NCBI GenBank assembly: GCA_964614375.1
Contig: CAZTLI010000261.1
Location: 1 to 7,664 of the forward strand
From: CAZTLI01 sp964614375
GTDB taxonomy: Bacteria > Chloroflexota > Anaerolineae > Aggregatilineales > Phototrophicaceae
Direction: 5' to 3'
DNA length: 7,664 nt
Below are positions 6,221 through 7,664 of the stretch, piece by piece. The notes beneath the pieces were generated by a model. That model was not told where the DNA came from. It made no database searches and saw only the letters and a program-made list of their open reading frames with translations. Position numbers and translations under genes: made by a program. Each line of letters opens with the position of its first letter. The first letter of the stretch is position 1.

Positions 6221-7330
6221 TCACAAAGCGTCGAAGACAATCACGCCGCGCGCAACCTCACCCGTGAGCATATCGTCATAGGCTTCGTTAATCTGGTCGA
6301 GGGTATAGGCGCGCGTCACCAATCGCTCTAAATCCAGCCGCCCCGCCATATACAGGTCCAGGAACAGTGGAAAGTCCCGCGCTGGATTCACTGTGCCGTA
6401 ATAACTGCCTTTGATCGTTTTTTCCTGCCGGGTGATGACCGAACCGGGCAAGTTCGTGCCTGTGCCCATGGGCGATAGACCAACCAGCGTCAGCGTACCG
6501 CCGGGCGCTGTGGCCGATAGCCCCGCTTCTTGCAGCGCCGGAGTCCCCACCGCCTCGAAAACGTGGTCAGCGCCGCGTCCGCCTGTGAGTTCGCGGATAG
6601 TGTGCAGCGTGTCATCGTCCGATAGCAGCGTGTGGGAGGCGCCGAAGTCTCGCGCCAGCGCCATTTTCGTCTGATTGGTATCGACCGCGATGATGGGCGC
6701 TGCCCCTGCCAGACGCGCGCCCTGCACGATATTGAGTCCGATGCCGCCACAGCCATACACGACCACACTCTCGCCGGGACGCACCTCCGCCGTATACATC
6801 ACCGCGCCGACGCCTGTCGCAACCGCACATCCGACCAGTGACGCAATTTGCATGGGCACATCCTTGCGAATTGGCACACAACTCTGCTGCGGCACGACGG
6901 TATATTCGGCAAAGCAGGCTGTCCCGCAGTAGTGATAGACGGGCTGCCCATTCCAACTGAGGCGCGGCGTCCCATCCAGCATCACACCCGCCCAGATGGG
7001 TTCGGTGAAGGTCTCGCACAGATTGGGTTTACCGCGTCGGCAGTAATAGCATTCGCCACAATCCGGCGTCCAGCTCAATGTGATATGATCGCCCGGTTTG
7101 ACGCGCGTCACACCTTCGCCCACTGCCTGCACGATACCCGCGCCTTCGTGCCCGGCGACGCACGGCATCGGATGCTGAGTCGTGCCCGACGCGACGTGAT
7201 AATCACTATGACACACGCCCGCCGCCGCCAGCTTGACCAGTACCTCACCCGGTTGCGGTGCTTGCAAATCCAGTGTTTCGATGCGAAAGGGTTGTCTGGC
7301 TTCAGTCAACAGCGCGGCTTTGATTTTCAT
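6221..7330 (-). CDS. Zinc-dependent medium-chain alcohol dehydrogenase
   Basis: This is a complete 369-residue protein. Catalytic zinc ligands are C40 (GVCHSD), H61-E62 (GHEGAG) and C168 (GCAVATGVGAV). Structural zinc ligands are C91, C94, C97 and C105. The Rossmann motif GCGGIG (193-198) and D217 at the end of the second strand (IIAVD) point to NAD(H) rather than NADP(H). The C-terminal segments RQEKTIKGSYYGTVNPARDF and TLDQINEAYDDM resemble class III and related primary-alcohol or formaldehyde-type dehydrogenases. The real substrate is not shown by the sequence. It should be a soluble cytoplasmic oligomer. The start is ATG 7330; GAGAG 7 bases upstream on the minus strand can serve as a weak ribosome-binding site. 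It appears to be a single-gene unit with no partner on its strand in the window. Confidence 0.96.
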   Translation of the reverse strand: MKIKAALLTEARQPFRIETLDLQAPQPGEVLVKLAAAGVCHSDYHVASGTTQHPMPCVAGHEGAGIVQAVGEGVTRVKPGDHITLSWTPDCGECYYCRRGKPNLCETFTEPIWAGVMLDGTPRLSWNGQPVYHYCGTACFAEYTVVPQQSCVPIRKDVPMQIASLVGCAVATGVGAVMYTAEVRPGESVVVYGCGGIGLNIVQGARLAGAAPIIAVDTNQTKMALARDFGASHTLLSDDDTLHTIRELTGGRGADHVFEAVGTPALQEAGLSATAPGGTLTLVGLSPMGTGTNLPGSVITRQEKTIKGSYYGTVNPARDFPLFLDLYMAGRLDLERLVTRAYTLDQINEAYDDMLTGEVARGVIVFDAL

Positions 7331-7369
7331 AGCATGTCTCTCATAGTGCGGGTAACGATCACGCGCCCT

Positions 7370-7375
7370 ATTCTA
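7370..7375 (-). promoter_or_regulatory. Candidate -10 box for the dehydrogenase gene
   Basis: The minus strand reads TAGAAT, a 5/6 match, 39 bases upstream of the ATG at 7330. The best -35 candidate is GTGACG at only 15-base spacing, so the call is weak. Confidence 0.35.
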
Positions 7376-7470
7376 CCCATTTTCACAGCCCGTCACAGAG
7401 TCATCTCATGTTGCCGCAACTTTGCGTCGTACACGCAGATACAAACCAGTTGAAGCAGGCGCTAGCAGCC

Positions 7471-7514
7471 GGTAAAACATCCCCTTGTAACACGGGGGAC
7501 TGAGGGGGGATTTC
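7471..7514. repeat. G/C-run palindrome resembling a dispersed intergenic repeat
   Basis: ATCCCC, a short spacer, then GGGGGA, ACTGA and GGGGGGATTT form an imperfect palindrome: CCCC (7481-7484) pairs with GGGG (7494-7497) and an inner TG with CA. On the minus strand it reads as C-runs separated by TCAGT and then GGGGA, followed by TGTTTT, so it could also act as a terminator there. Elements with alternating C and G runs of this form recur in intergenic regions of some Chloroflexota and Cyanobacteria (from memory). A second copy is not present in the window. Confidence 0.4.
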
Positions 7515-7540
7515 GCTCTAAGACGATTCTGAACCGGGTA

Positions 7541-7549
7541 TGATACAAT
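7541..7549 (+). promoter_or_regulatory. Extended -10 promoter for the right-edge gene
   Basis: TGATACAAT combines a TGn extension with a 5/6 -10 box, 39 bases before ATG 7589. The -35 region at 17-base spacing (AGACGA) is poor, as is common for extended -10 promoters. Confidence 0.5.
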
Positions 7550-7588
7550 CGCAGCATTCCTGTTCATACAGATGAAAGCGACAGAATC

Positions 7589-7664
7589 ATGGGCGAAACC
7601 AACTACACAATTGATCAGGACATCAAAGAACTGCGGGCGATGGTCGATGTCCTTGACCCGTATG
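7589..7664 (+). CDS. Unrecognised protein, N-terminal fragment (3' partial)
   Basis: An ATG at 7589 opens a frame that runs off the right edge after 25 codons. The fragment begins MGETNYTIDQDIKEL and looks like the start of a charged helix. No family is recognised. Support comes from the extended -10 promoter upstream, the open frame and ordinary codon use. No clear Shine-Dalgarno site precedes it. Confidence 0.55.
   Translation, partial: MGETNYTIDQDIKELRAMVDVLDPY

Noticed and set aside
6848..7453. 201-codon plus-strand open frame opposite the dehydrogenase
   Set aside because: It is antisense to a gene with every zinc ligand and the Rossmann motif intact, and its product is a His/Arg-rich shadow.
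1..7664. CRISPR array, tRNA, rRNA, insertion sequence or phage genes
   Set aside because: No regularly spaced repeats, tRNA or rRNA signatures, transposase motifs or terminal inverted repeats were found.

Overview
This window looks like a piece of a bacterial chromosome of moderate GC content. Chloroflexota (Anaerolineae-like) is my best guess. The basis is a Hanks-type kinase joined to a 2TM domain, several small 2TM proteins with acidic tails, GC-rich genes with weak or absent Shine-Dalgarno sites, and TACAAT-type -10 boxes. This is inference from gene style; no ribosomal or marker gene is present.

Region 1 (1-3354, plus strand) is the most distinctive part. A serine/threonine protein kinase, cut by the left edge, carries a C-terminal two-helix membrane domain. 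It is followed by three overlapping small genes for membrane proteins of the same 2TM type; the last holds two 2TM units in tandem. That makes five 2TM units in 3.3 kb. All four proteins end in an acidic tail with a shared DGEL core, and the three satellites have L-[T/S]-D-D-G-E-L. A natural reading is a membrane-tethered kinase with membrane partners or substrates.

Region 2 (3355-4858) holds a ChbG/HpnK (YdjC-like) carbohydrate deacetylase on the minus strand and a 675-base gap. In the gap I find a minus-strand unit with no gene: a promoter with a perfect -35 box (TTGACA, 17-base spacer, TAGGAT), about 100 bases with a C-rich hairpin loop, and an intrinsic terminator with seven U's. It is a good candidate for an undescribed small RNA, or less likely a leader that controls the deacetylase.

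Region 3 (4859-6219, plus strand) is a two-gene operon of a metallo-beta-lactamase-fold hydrolase and a GNAT acetyltransferase, joined by an ATGA overlap and preceded by a good sigma70-type promoter.

Region 4 (6221-7330, minus strand) is a complete zinc-dependent medium-chain alcohol dehydrogenase, convergent with the acetyltransferase gene and one base from it.

Region 5 (7331-7664) is an intergenic stretch with a G/C-run palindrome that resembles a dispersed repeat, an extended -10 promoter, and the first 25 codons of an unrecognised plus-strand gene cut by the right edge.
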